64,000 bases of DNA from DASQUK01 sp963756425 (GCA_963756425.1 CAVWNW010000022.1:197093-261092); one strand, 5' to 3'; shown: positions 33,526 through 41,893, counted from the stretch's first letter. Notes: generated by a model not told the origin, from the sequence alone. Program-made: numbers and translations.

Positions 33526-35640
33526 TCAGACGAGCTCGGCGATGAGCCGGGCCGCTCGGGCCGCGCCCGCGGTCTCGACGTCGCGGTAGGCGACCGCCTG
33601 ACCGATGTGGTCGCGGACGGCCGCCGCGATGAGGTCGGGATCGCTCGTTGCGTAGTCCATGCACCGGCCGGCGCCATACCGGTCCAAGCGGTGCCGGACG
33701 TGGAAGTTCTGCTCGAAGTGATGCCTCAGCGGGAAGTAGAGGAACGGTCGCTTCGCCGCGGCAAGCTCCATCGTCGTCGTCAGCCCGCCCTGAACGACGG
33801 CCAGGTCGCAGACCGACAGGTGCCGGTACAGGCGGTTGACGTAGCCGTGGACCTCCAGATCGGCGTAGCTCGGAAGGCTGCCGGGATCGATGCGGGGCCC
33901 GGCGACGACCACCATCCGTAGCTCCGGAACGAGCCGCTTGGCCAGTGGGTACGCGGCGATGACCTTCTCGAGCAGCGCTCGCCCAACGCCGCTGCCACCC
34001 ACGGCCACCAAGCAGACCCGCTCGTCGTCGTGGTACCCGAGCTCGGCCCGGATTGCCGGGACCTCGTCGGGATCGGGTGGTGTGAAGCCGGTGATGTACC
34101 CCGAGAACGAGAAGTGCGCCTCGGTCCAGTCGCGGATGCTCGGCAGGTCGGCCCCGAAGGTGTCCGGGACGATGTCGTCGGGGTTTCCGACGAAGATGGC
34201 GGAGTCCCGGATGCGGGGGTAGCGGGCGATGTGCTCGATCATCTCGGCGTTGTAATCCGCGGTCAGGAACGCCTCGTGCTCGCCGCCGTCCGGCATCGGC
34301 AGATAGCCGACGAAGTCGGTCAGCCACACGTGGTCACCCCGCTTGAGCTCGGGGTTCTCGTGCCAGAAGTGATCGACGTCCCAGGCTTCGTCCCCGATGA
34401 CCAGGTCGTACAGCCCCTCCTCCACGACCTCCTGGAACACCATGAAGTTGGCCACCAGGATCTCGTCCATCCGTCGGAGCGCCTGGAAGCAGTGCAGGTC
34501 GTGCTCGCAGGCCTCCGACGCGATGTGCGCGGACTCGTTGGCCAGCCAGGCGCTGGCCGGGTGGATGCGCTCGCCCTCGGCCTCGAGGACGCTCGTCACG
34601 GGATGCTGGGCCAGCCAGTCGACATCCAGCTCGGGATGGAGTCGCTTCAGCTCCTTGACCACGGCGACGTCGCGGCGGGCATGACCGAGCCCGATCGGCG
34701 ATGAGAGGTACAACGCCCGCTTGGGCCTGCGCAGGCCGCGTGTCCAGACCTGTCTGCGCATGGGTTCCCCCTCGATGCGGTCGACGAATTCCTTGACCAG
34801 CCGGTTGACCTTGACCGGCTCGCGGCCCTGGGGCAGGTGGCCCGCACCCTCCAGCACCACGAGATCGCCCCCGGTCAGCTCCGCCAGTCGCTGGCCCCTC
34901 GCCACCGGTTGGCACTGGTCCTCGGTGCCGTGGATGACGAGGGTGGGACACCGAACGCTCCGGCACAGCGCCTCGGCCGCGTCCCGGTCATTCGGTGCGT
35001 TCCGGCCTTCACGCTCGGCGATCATCGTCTCGGGATCGGTCTCGAGGGCCCACGAAACCGCATCCTCGTACTGCTTGGTGGAGTGTGGCTCCGGCAGTAG
35101 TTGGTGAAAGAAGAACCTCGGCCAGGCGGGGTAGTCCTGCCGCCAAAAGTGGCGGTTGCACAGTCCCCACCCCGTTGGGTTCTCGACCTCGTCCGTCCAG
35201 CGCTCGGTCGGCTCCGCCCAGTGCTCGTCGCGCGGAGCAAGCGCGATGGCCGGTGCGATGGCGACGACACCCGACACCCGGTCGGCGTGATCGGCGGCCA
35301 GTTGCAGGGCCCACGGCACGGCGTGGCAATGGGCGACGACAACCGCCCGGGTCAGGTCGACGGCGTCGAGGATTGCGAGCTGATCCGTGAGCATCTCGGC
35401 CGGCCCGTAAGCCGCGCGGCCGGCGGGCCGGTCTGATCGGCCGTTCCCGCGTGGGTCGGCCGTGACGACGGTGAAGTGGCGGGAAAGGAAGGGGACGAGG
35501 CCCTTCCAGGACCGGGCGTGGCTGATAGGCGCGGCCGGGATGAGCAGCAGCCCGGGCTCGCGCGCCCCGGCAACCTCGTAGGCCACCTTCACGCCGTCGC
35601 GCTCGACGACGTCCGTCCGGTCGGGTTGGCGCGCTCTCAT
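33526..35640 (-). CDS. Fusion of an alpha/beta hydrolase (Cys nucleophile) and a glycosyltransferase
   Basis: 704 aa, beginning MRARQPDRTDVVERDGVKVA. Residues ~1-290 form an alpha/beta hydrolase with oxyanion region LLLIPAAPISHARSWKGLV and ADPRGNGRSDRPAG. The nucleophile elbow is VVVAHCHAVPWAL, so Cys105 replaces the usual Ser. Asp241 (HGTEDQCQPV) and His268 (GAGHLPQGREP) complete a Cys-Asp-His triad. Residues ~305-704 form a GT-B glycosyltransferase: ALYLSSPIGLGHARRDVAVV, LVAVGGSGVGRALLEKVIAA and a donor-binding C-terminal region with VVQGGLTTTMELAAAKRPFL and HFEQNFHVRHRLDRYGAGR. Start ATG overlaps the upstream hydrolase stop (ATGA). A fused hydrolase-GT is unusual; it may glycosylate, then release or remodel, a product of this cluster. 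Confidence 0.85.
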   Translation of the reverse strand: MRARQPDRTDVVERDGVKVAYEVAGAREPGLLLIPAAPISHARSWKGLVPFLSRHFTVVTADPRGNGRSDRPAGRAAYGPAEMLTDQLAILDAVDLTRAVVVAHCHAVPWALQLAADHADRVSGVVAIAPAIALAPRDEHWAEPTERWTDEVENPTGWGLCNRHFWRQDYPAWPRFFFHQLLPEPHSTKQYEDAVSWALETDPETMIAEREGRNAPNDRDAAEALCRSVRCPTLVIHGTEDQCQPVARGQRLAELTGGDLVVLEGAGHLPQGREPVKVNRLVKEFVDRIEGEPMRRQVWTRGLRRPKRALYLSSPIGLGHARRDVAVVKELKRLHPELDVDWLAQHPVTSVLEAEGERIHPASAWLANESAHIASEACEHDLHCFQALRRMDEILVANFMVFQEVVEEGLYDLVIGDEAWDVDHFWHENPELKRGDHVWLTDFVGYLPMPDGGEHEAFLTADYNAEMIEHIARYPRIRDSAIFVGNPDDIVPDTFGADLPSIRDWTEAHFSFSGYITGFTPPDPDEVPAIRAELGYHDDERVCLVAVGGSGVGRALLEKVIAAYPLAKRLVPELRMVVVAGPRIDPGSLPSYADLEVHGYVNRLYRHLSVCDLAVVQGGLTTTMELAAAKRPFLYFPLRHHFEQNFHVRHRLDRYGAGRCMDYATSDPDLIAAAVRDHIGQAVAYRDVETAGAARAARLIAELV

Positions 35641-36509
35641 CGCCGGGTCCCCTCGACGAACTGCCGGATCAGCAGGTTGAGCCGGACAGGGTCGCGGGTG
35701 TGCGGGAAGTGCCCGGACCCCTCGAGCGTTACGAGGGCCCCGCAGGTGCGTTCGGCCAGGGACACACCCCCGGCATGGGCGCGGAGGACGTCGTCGGACC
35801 CCTGGATCACCAGCACCGGACACCGGACCTTCGCAGCGAGTCGACCGATCGCTTGGGGGGTGCAGTCATCGAGGCCGTAGTTGGTCGCGATCAACGTCGC
35901 CGGGTCGGTCTCCAGCGCCCAATGCACCGCGTCCTCGTACTGCTTGGTCGAGTGCTCCTCGGTGAACATCTGGCCCACGAAGAACTCGACGAAGTCCCGG
36001 TAGTCGGCCTTCCAGTGGTGGGCGTTGTACTTCTCCCAGCCCACGGGCTCATCGACCACCTCGTCGAACCGCTGGAGCACCACCGCGCGCTCGAGCGGCG
36101 GGGGCGCGAACGGGACCCCGGGAGCGATGAAGATCGCGCCGAGCACGCGGTTTGGATGTTCGGCGCACAGATGCAGGGACCAGAGGGCGCCGCGCGAGAC
36201 GCTGACGAGGACCGCGCGTTCAGTCTCCGTGGCGTCCATGACCGCCAACGCATCGGCGGCGAACTCAGCAGCACCGTACGAGGCGGGCCTGGCCGGCCGG
36301 TCCGACCGCCCGCTTCCCCGCCCGTCGAAGGTCAACACGGTGTAGTGCCGTGCTAGGTAGGGGACCTGCATCTTCCAGTGGCGCGAGTGCACCAGCGACC
36401 AGGTCGGTAGGAGCACGAGCGTGGGCGACGCGTCGCCGTAGCGCGCGTAGTGCACGGTGACCCCGTCGCGGGTGACCGATGCCTCAACGTCGGCGGCGAC
36501 GGCCCGCAT
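35637..36509 (-). CDS. Alpha/beta hydrolase, paralogue of the fusion's N-terminal domain
   Basis: 290 aa, starting MRAVAADVEASVTRDGVTVH after aaggagggaggtgg. Motifs: VLLPTWSLVHSRHWKMQVPY, FDGRGSGRSDRP, nucleophile Ser105 in LVSVSRGALW, D240 (VIQGSDDVLR) and H267 (EGSGHFPH). The block HSTKQYEDAVHWALETDPAT at residues 186-205 recurs at the same residue numbers in the adjacent fusion protein (HSTKQYEDAVSWALETDPET), showing a tandem duplication. This motif is typical of hydrolases found with cyclase/LuxR partners in Actinomycetota. The gene overlaps the TetR gene upstream by 26 bp and the fusion downstream by 4 bp. Substrate unknown. Confidence 0.85.
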   Translation of the reverse strand: MRAVAADVEASVTRDGVTVHYARYGDASPTLVLLPTWSLVHSRHWKMQVPYLARHYTVLTFDGRGSGRSDRPARPASYGAAEFAADALAVMDATETERAVLVSVSRGALWSLHLCAEHPNRVLGAIFIAPGVPFAPPPLERAVVLQRFDEVVDEPVGWEKYNAHHWKADYRDFVEFFVGQMFTEEHSTKQYEDAVHWALETDPATLIATNYGLDDCTPQAIGRLAAKVRCPVLVIQGSDDVLRAHAGGVSLAERTCGALVTLEGSGHFPHTRDPVRLNLLIRQFVEGTRR

Positions 36510-37125
36510 CCTGGCCACCTCCCTCCTTGTCGCCGTCCTGGCCCTCTTCGAGTGCCCGCAGGACATGGCCAACCTTGCGCAGGGCCGAGCGCGCCGCGAT
36601 CACGGTGTCGTCCAGACCGAGCAGGATCACGGTTTCCGCGCCCAGGAACGGAAGTCCCGCCAGGGCTCCCACCTCCTCGGGTGTGAACGGACCCAGGTTG
36701 CCGAAGCGTTCCTCGGCGCGGCGTGCGACGTCGGCCAGGAGGTCGAACCAGCCACGTATGTCCTGGCCAACCGGGCGTGCGATCTCGGCGTCGGACCACC
36801 CCGCCGAGACCATCTCCTGCAGCACCCGGACGTAGCCGGACTCCAGGTCGTCGTCGAGGAAGTCGCACGCCTGCTCCCACTGCTTCCACAGCGGCATGTC
36901 CGAGCCGTACATCGTTACCTGCCGGCCGAGGAGCCGACGGTTCTCCTGCTCGAGGAGCTCAAGGACGAGCTTCTGCTTGGACCCGAAGTGGTAGTGGATC
37001 TGGCTGAGCGGGACGCCAGCGGTCTCGGCGATCACCCGTGTCGACAACCTGGCATATCCCACATGGAGCAGGCTGGTCTTGGCTGCCGCCAGGATCCTGG
37101 TTCTCGTCTCGGGCTCACCTGCCAA
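36484..37125 (-). CDS. TetR family transcriptional regulator of the hydrolase/glycosyltransferase cluster
   Basis: About 213 aa. N-terminal helix-turn-helix: TRTRILAAAKTSLLHVGYAR, STRVIAETAGVPLSQIHYHF then GSKQKLVLELLEQE. The C-terminal ligand domain contains SDMPLWKQWEQACDFLDDDL and GLDDTVIAARSALRK. No ATG is available; TTG 37125 is chosen because the perfect palindrome at 37155-37174 should be upstream of the start and GGAGGG lies about 10 bases before it. Upstream in-frame GTG/TTG codons at 37176 and 37206 are alternatives. It is first in the operon and overlaps the hydrolase gene, so it likely represses its own operon and, through the site at 33458, the diiron oxygenase. Confidence 0.88.
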   Translation of the reverse strand: MAGEPETRTRILAAAKTSLLHVGYARLSTRVIAETAGVPLSQIHYHFGSKQKLVLELLEQENRRLLGRQVTMYGSDMPLWKQWEQACDFLDDDLESGYVRVLQEMVSAGWSDAEIARPVGQDIRGWFDLLADVARRAEERFGNLGPFTPEEVGALAGLPFLGAETVILLGLDDTVIAARSALRKVGHVLRALEEGQDGDKEGGGQDAGRRRRR

Positions 37126-37154
37126 GGGGACGCTGCCCTCCGCTCGCCGCCATC

Positions 37155-37174
37155 GTTCGGTCGATCGACCGAAC
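37155..37174. promoter_or_regulatory. Perfect 20-bp palindrome, candidate TetR operator
   Basis: GTTCGGTCGATCGACCGAAC (37155-37174) is a perfect 10+10 palindrome with no spacer, 30 bp upstream of the chosen TetR start. A 17/20 match occurs at 33458-33477 before the diiron oxygenase gene. No other copy was noticed in the window. Confidence 0.78.
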
Positions 37175-37309
37175 ACGAGCGTGCGCCGACCAGCGCCACT
37201 TGTCAAGACTCCTGGGGGATGGGGTGTCGCCTATCCGTCGTTTGAGTCACGACTATCCCGTGCGCGTGCTACCTACGCGGCCGCGCCCCGGGTTCTCGAC
37301 GCAGGTGGT

Positions 37310-37957
37310 TCAGGTACCCGCACGGGTGAAGGTCACATGCGTGACGCCGCTGGGCGAGGAGGTGGCTTCGACCTCGTAGTCCTTCTCGAGGCCCTCCAGT
37401 CCGTCCCAGAGGCGCACGCCTCGGCCGAGCAGGATCGGGACCACCACGAAGTGCATGTGGTCCACGAGCCCGGCAGCAAGGAACTCGCGGATCATGGTGG
37501 GACCCCCGCCGATGCGTACGTCCAGGCCACCGGCAGCCTCGCTGGCCGTCTCGAGCGCCTCGGCAGGCGAAGCTTCGATGAAGTGGAACGTCGTACCGCC
37601 CTCCATTTCGATCGACGGGCGCGGGTGATGGGTGAGGATGAATGTCGGTGTGTGGAACGGCGGGTTGGGACCCCACCAGCCCTTCCACTCCGGGTCCTCG
37701 TGCCATCCGGGCGGTCCGAACTTCCCGGCACCCATGATCTCGGCGCCGATCCCAGCAGCGAACGGCCGCAAGAAGGCGTCGTCGACGCCGCCGGTGCCGC
37801 CGGGCTGGCCGTCCCTTTCGTGCCACCACCGGGTGACGAACATCCACTCGTGCAGCCGTTCGCCGGCGTGACCGAACGGTGTGTCGTGGCTCTGACCTTC
37901 ACCGGTGGCGAACCCGTCGAGTGAGATGGAGATCTGCTGGACGCGGACGAGTGACAT
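37310..37957 (-). CDS. Dihydrofolate reductase-like/RibD C-terminal domain protein
   Basis: 215 aa. The bacterial RibD-C/DHFR-like family is recognised from SISLDGFATGEGQSHDTPFG at the start, GAGKFGPPGWHEDPEWKGWW, FILTHHPRPSIEMEGG and the glycine-rich NADPH site DVRIGGGPTMIREFLAAGLV, then VPILLGRGVRLWDGL. These YyaP/YwjB-like reductases are mostly uncharacterised. ATG 37955-37957 (MSLVRVQQI) follows gaaggagcaccagcc, which fixes the start over a longer frame. Just upstream are remnants of a second copy. Confidence 0.92.
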   Translation of the reverse strand: MSLVRVQQISISLDGFATGEGQSHDTPFGHAGERLHEWMFVTRWWHERDGQPGGTGGVDDAFLRPFAAGIGAEIMGAGKFGPPGWHEDPEWKGWWGPNPPFHTPTFILTHHPRPSIEMEGGTTFHFIEASPAEALETASEAAGGLDVRIGGGPTMIREFLAAGLVDHMHFVVVPILLGRGVRLWDGLEGLEKDYEVEATSSPSGVTHVTFTRAGT

Positions 37958-37999
37958 GGCTGGTGCTCCTTCGGTACTCACGGGTCAGTTCTCGTAGGC

Positions 38000-38122
38000 G
38001 GTGCGGAAACGGAGGTTGGTCGCGGCATTCGGGTCATGGCCGACCCAGGTTCTGCAGGTTGCGCGTGGGTCCATCGGCCCGGCCTAGCAGCCGTCGAGCG
38101 AGATGGACATCTGTGCTGTCAC
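38000..38122 (-). pseudogene. Remnant of a second RibD-C/DHFR-like gene start
   Basis: From GTG 38120-38122 the minus strand reads VTAQMSISLDGC and then a stop. The next codons read AGPMDP. This matches the family's opening (V-x-Q-x-S-I-S-L-D-G-x-x-A-G-P), here with the stop in place of the next residue. Downstream sequence is no longer family-like. It lies directly upstream of the intact gene at 37310-37957, so it is probably the ruined copy of a duplication. Confidence 0.4.
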
Positions 38123-38226
38123 CTTTGGTCATGCCCCTGAGTCGGAGCCACCGACGCGTTCTCGACAGAGCGGCGCCGTCCTAGGCACCCGAAGGCGGGG
38201 CGATCGAGACCAACCTTGCTTCAGGC

Positions 38227-38933
38227 TCAGGATTCCTCGACGAGGTCGCTCGCTGGGAGCGGGTAGCGGCTGAGGACGCCGGTCATCGCGTCGACATCGC
38301 CTATCCAGTCCATCGCGCGGAGTGGTGCTCGCTGCGGCGGCCCCCGAGCGCTCGGAACAGTTGGTACCGGGACGCCTTCAGCGCCGCTACCTCGCTGCCC
38401 GTGCCAAGTGTCCACCGCTGCTGGGGCGAGTCGCTCGTCTCCACGACCAGACCGCCGACGTCCTGCGCGACGAGATTGCCGTGGCAGGACCGGAGGTAGA
38501 AGTCGAGGCCCACGACGAGCGCTTCGTGATCGTCGATTCGCGCCAGACCGAGAGCGTGATGGATATCCGATGCGTGGTGCAGGAGATCGCCGACGAAGTG
38601 GCTGCCAACGTCGTAGCCCATCAGCCGCAGGCCTACCTCGAAGATCTCCGCCTCCCGCTGCCATTCGACGTCGAGGTCGTCAAGCGTGGCCTGTTGCCGC
38701 TCGTGCACCTGGCGTGCCGTCCATTCGTCGGGATCGGTGACGTCAAAGCGCTGGGCGTTCAGATCGCCGGCGATCCCGACGACGTGGGCCACGGCATCGC
38801 GCACCGACCACGCCGGCGTCGCCGGCACGACGGTCTCTAGCCGACGACTGTCGAGTGAACGAAGCGTTGCGATCAGTCGTCGTCGAAGGCGCTGATAGAT
38901 GAGTCCGCAGTCGACCTCCCGCTCCACGATCAC
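38227..38933 (-). pseudogene. DinB/MDMPI-like (mycothiol-dependent maleylpyruvate isomerase family) gene with one frameshift
   Basis: From about GTG 38933 the frame reads YQRLRRRLIATLRSLDSRRL, then PAWSVRDAVAHVVGIAGDLN (metal-binding first His), LRLMGYDVGSHFVGDLLHHA and HHALGLARIDDHEALVVGLD, a typical DinB-like four-helix protein. After GGRRSEHH near 38322 the natural ending LRAMDWIGDVDAMTGVLSRY then PLPASDLVEES is read in the next frame down to 38227. One missing C in caccac(c)tccgc would restore the frame. Divergent from the hydrolase at 39254. Confidence 0.72.
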
Positions 38934-39253
38934 CGGACCATTCTCGCGGCTCACGCCACCCCGCGACCGGGGTGGCCGACGCGGTCCCCCTACCCGGCCA
39001 GGTCGTGAACCGGTTCGGTCAGCCACTGTCTGGAATCTGTGTGAATCCACCGTCGAGGACGTCCGTGACCGACACCCAGTCCTGGACAGGCGCTGCGTCC
39101 TGGTCTTCCAGGTTTGTCGCTCTCATGTCGTTTGTAGACGCCGAGCAAACCCGAGTTCATCCGTCCGACCCGACCCTGGTCGTGGCTCCAGTCGATCGCC
39201 GCACGGAGCAACCGGTTGTCGCCGTCGCCTTGGTGCGGGAGGCTCCAGGGACG

Positions 39254-39934
39254 ATGGCGACGTTCGCGTTCATCCACGGCGGCGGAGACGTCGGCTGGTA
39301 CTGGCACCTCGTGGAGAAGGAGCTGCGTGCCCGGGGACACGAGACCGTTGCGCCCGATCTGCCGTGTGACGACGACTCGGCCACGCTGTCCGATTACGCC
39401 GACACCGTGGTGCGCGCCGTCGACGGCCGGCGCGACCTCGTAGTAGTCGCCCAGTCGTACGGCGGCTTCACGGCACCGTTGGTCGCCGACCGCGTGCCGG
39501 TCGATGCGCTCGTCCTGGTCACGGCCATGATCCCTGCACCCGGTGAGAAGCCGGTCGACTGGTGGACCAACACCCGCCACGGCGACGCTGTCCGAGAGCA
39601 AGCGGAGCGCGACGGTGGCCTCACCGGCAACGACGACCCGTTCGTCGCGTTCTATCACGACGTGCCCCGCGCGCTCGCCGAGGAGGCGATGAGCAAGGAG
39701 CGGGGTGAATCGGAGGCGGCCTACAACACCCCGTGGCCCCTCGACGGATTGCCGGCGGTGCCGACGAGGTTCGTGCTGTGCATGCAGGACCGGTTCTTCC
39801 CCGAGGCGTTCATGCGACGCGTGGTCGCCGAACGTCTCGGCGTCGTTCCCGACGAGATCACGGCCGGTCACTGCGTCGCTCTCAGCCGCCCTCGAGAGCT
39901 GGCGGACCTTCTGGTCGGAGATTCGGTCTTCTAG
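39254..39934 (+). CDS. Alpha/beta hydrolase (small esterase-like)
   Basis: 226 aa. Opening MATFAFIHGGGDVGWYWHLV (oxyanion HGGG), nucleophile in LVVVAQSYGGFTAPLVADRV (Ser in QSYGG), a cap region, acid in TRFVLCMQDRFFPEAFM and catalytic His in DEITAGHCVALSRPRELAD. Length and pattern match the EstC/salicylate-esterase-like group. ATG 39254 is preferred over longer in-frame starts, which pass through sequence not like a protein. Substrate unknown; no operon partner. Confidence 0.9.
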   Translation: MATFAFIHGGGDVGWYWHLVEKELRARGHETVAPDLPCDDDSATLSDYADTVVRAVDGRRDLVVVAQSYGGFTAPLVADRVPVDALVLVTAMIPAPGEKPVDWWTNTRHGDAVREQAERDGGLTGNDDPFVAFYHDVPRALAEEAMSKERGESEAAYNTPWPLDGLPAVPTRFVLCMQDRFFPEAFMRRVVAERLGVVPDEITAGHCVALSRPRELADLLVGDSVF

Positions 39935-39961
39935 CACGACCACGCACCGGATCGCACTCAG

Positions 39962-40088
39962 GTGCAACGCACGGGTGCTGGTCGCACCTACGTTGAGCAT
40001 CGCCTGGCTACTGGCGACACCGAGACCGAGGCGGTCCGAGCACTTCGCCGACGCATCTCCGACGAGGTCGTTCTGAACTGCGGGTGCC
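39962..40088 (+). pseudogene. Possible IS110-type transposase C-terminal fragment
   Basis: A short open stretch reads TGAGRTYVEHRLATGDTETE then AVRALRRRISDEVV. The pattern Y-x-x-x-R-x-A-x-G-x-x-x-x-E-A-x-R-x-L-x-R resembles the last helices of IS110-family transposases. No upstream catalytic DEDD part and no flanking repeats are visible, so this would be a relic only. It falls in the 292-bp gap between the hydrolase and the polymer-forming protein gene. Confidence 0.35.
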
Positions 40089-40226
40089 CGGTGAGCCGGC
40101 GGACCTGGATTGTCACCCCCCTTTGGGGTGCGCGCGAGTCGACCAGCTCGAGCGCTCGATCCAGGCGGGTGTCAGGGAACAGCCCCGCACCGGTCGTGCA
40201 AGAGGCCCCGGGGTTATCCCGTCGTG

Positions 40227-41168
40227 CTACGTGGGTGTGGGTGCTGGCGGCGGAGGGGCCGGCGGCGTCCGCAGCGGTTCCCCAGACTCATCAGCGACCA
40301 CGTCACGCCGGCGAGCGTGGCGACCCGCCACGGCGATCGCACCCAGACCCACGACGACTGCGGCCAGCGACACCAGCCAGCCCAGGACGGGGACCAGGGC
40401 GACCACCCGCAGGATCCCCCAGCCCACCAGGAAGGCGACGATCGGTGAGGCCCGACTGACGACGCGGCGACCGAGGATCCACGCCCCGGTCGTGTACCCG
40501 ATGCCGTAGATCAGCCCGAGAGCGAGCAGCAGACCGATCCCGAGGGGAAGCCCGACGAGGGTGACGATGGCAATGGCGGCGACGATGGGCAGACCGATCA
40601 ACAGGACCAGTCCCCACAGGACCACCGGCCCCATGCCGCGGGCGGCGGCACCGTCGACCGCGACAGCGGCTCGGGGCGCAAGCAGGCCCAGCACGAGACC
40701 CAGGATCAGGCTCGAGACGGTGAACGCCAGCCACACGGCGAGCCAGCCCACCACCGAGGTCGCATTGCTCCACGCCCGCGGGTTCCAGCGCTCCCACGAC
40801 CCATCGAGGCGGCCGTCGCCCTCTATGACCGGCCGGTGCCGGGATACGACATCGCCTTCGATCCGCCCGCCGTCGGCAACGGTCACCGTGCCGTCGGCGG
40901 CGACGACATCGTCGCGGGCGGTGCCCCTTATGAGGACGTCGCCGTTGAAGGCGACGAGTGCATCATCCACCGTGCCGTCGACGACCACGGGACCGTCGAA
41001 GATGATGACGTTGTCAACCGTCTCGCCCGCTCGGACCTCGGCCCGACCGGTGAACACGACGATGTTGTCGGGCTCCTCTTCGGCCTGCGCGCCGGCCGCC
41101 GGCGCCGCCGCCGTAAGAACGGATAGCGCGAGGAGCAAGGCGATGGACGCACGAACGACGGAGCGCAT
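40227..41168 (-). CDS. Membrane protein with N-terminal polymer-forming (bactofilin-like) repeats
   Basis: About 313 aa. Signal-anchor MRSVVRASIALLLALSVLTA is followed by a beta-repeat region of short strands (NIVVFTGRAEVRAGETVDNV, IIFDGPVVVDGTVDDALVAF, NGDVLIRGTARDDVVAADGT, VTVADGGRIEGDVVSRHR) like polymer-forming cytoskeletal/bactofilin domains. Four or five membrane helices come next (VVGWLAVWLAFTVSSLILGL, GPVVLWGLVLLIGLPIVAAI, LGIGLLLALGLIYGIGYTTG, VLGWLVSLAAVVVGLGAIAV) and a Pro-rich tail. ATG 41168 is favoured over ATG 41189 because aggaggtggccc precedes it. This architecture is frequent in Actinomycetota and is of unknown function. Confidence 0.85.
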   Translation of the reverse strand: MRSVVRASIALLLALSVLTAAAPAAGAQAEEEPDNIVVFTGRAEVRAGETVDNVIIFDGPVVVDGTVDDALVAFNGDVLIRGTARDDVVAADGTVTVADGGRIEGDVVSRHRPVIEGDGRLDGSWERWNPRAWSNATSVVGWLAVWLAFTVSSLILGLVLGLLAPRAAVAVDGAAARGMGPVVLWGLVLLIGLPIVAAIAIVTLVGLPLGIGLLLALGLIYGIGYTTGAWILGRRVVSRASPIVAFLVGWGILRVVALVPVLGWLVSLAAVVVGLGAIAVAGRHARRRDVVADESGEPLRTPPAPPPPAPTPT

Positions 41169-41385
41169 GGGCCACCTCCTGTCGGCCATGATCGCGGACC
41201 CACGGGCTCAGGAGAAGCGCTGCGTCGTCGTGGACGGCACCGATCGCGACTGTGACCTCGTGGTTTCAACGTCGGCGCAGCGGCTGACGCTGGATCGACA
41301 GGCCTAGTCCTCGCGATCACCTTCGTCAACGCCGTCCTGTTCGAACAGGCCCGGTGACTGCGCGGCGCCCTCGCGGCGCTGGTCG

Positions 41386-41688
41386 TCAGGCACCCAGGAG
41401 GTGAGCCCGGAGTCCGGTGCGGTCTATGAGATGCCGAACCACGGACGAGGGGCTTACACGGAACCGCACTCCTGCGTCGTTGGCCGCGGCACGGGCACGC
41501 AGCAACGACCTCAATCCTGAAGAGTCCATGAACGTCAGGCCCCGGGCATCGACGACAAGCGATCCCGCACCCGCCTGCTTGCGAAGCCCTGCCGCGACAC
41601 GTGCCAGGAACCACTCGGTGCCACTCATGTCGAGCTCACCATCAAGCGTGATAACGGTTTCAGTGCTGTCGCCTGGGGTGTCGGACAT
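41386..41688 (-). CDS. STAS domain anti-sigma factor antagonist
   Basis: 100 aa. Typical SpoIIAA-like STAS domain: VITLDGELDMSGTEWFLARV, SLVVDARGLTFMDSSGLRSL (phosphorylatable Ser in MDSSGL) and a C-terminal helix with VVRHLIDRTGLRAHLL. It would bind an anti-sigma kinase and be switched by phosphorylation, releasing a sigma factor. No anti-sigma kinase is next to it. A second, broken STAS tail lies 100 bp upstream on the same strand. Confidence 0.9.
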   Translation of the reverse strand: MSDTPGDSTETVITLDGELDMSGTEWFLARVAAGLRKQAGAGSLVVDARGLTFMDSSGLRSLLRARAAANDAGVRFRVSPSSVVRHLIDRTGLRAHLLGA

Positions 41689-41785
41689 AGGTCAGCTCGA
41701 GCGCCAACGCTCAACGTTCTGCGGCCTGCTAGATCTGCCCACAGCGCACCCCGGCAAACGACCAATGCGACCGGCCGCGCCCGTG

Positions 41786-41893
41786 TCAGTCCTCAGATAG
41801 CAGATCCTCGAGCCCCGTGATCTCTGTTGTCCGCTGAAGCTCGGGCGACGGTTCCCTGACAGCGACCCCGACACCCGCCTCGAAGGCCGCCCC
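41786..41893 (-). pseudogene. STAS domain C-terminal remnant
   Basis: The minus strand ends with VAVREPSPELQRTTEITGLE then DLLSED and a stop, the final helix of an anti-sigma antagonist (pattern P-S-x-x-x-R-x-x-E-I-T-G-L-x-x-L-L). Nothing like the N-terminal beta strands or DSSG motif is present upstream, so this is a truncated relic beside the intact STAS gene. Confidence 0.4.

Noticed and set aside
35641..35823. Longer N-terminus for the hydrolase-glycosyltransferase fusion
   Set aside because: Added residues are Arg/Pro-rich and overlap the hydrolase gene; ATG 35638-35640 gives the family-like start and a 4-bp overlap.
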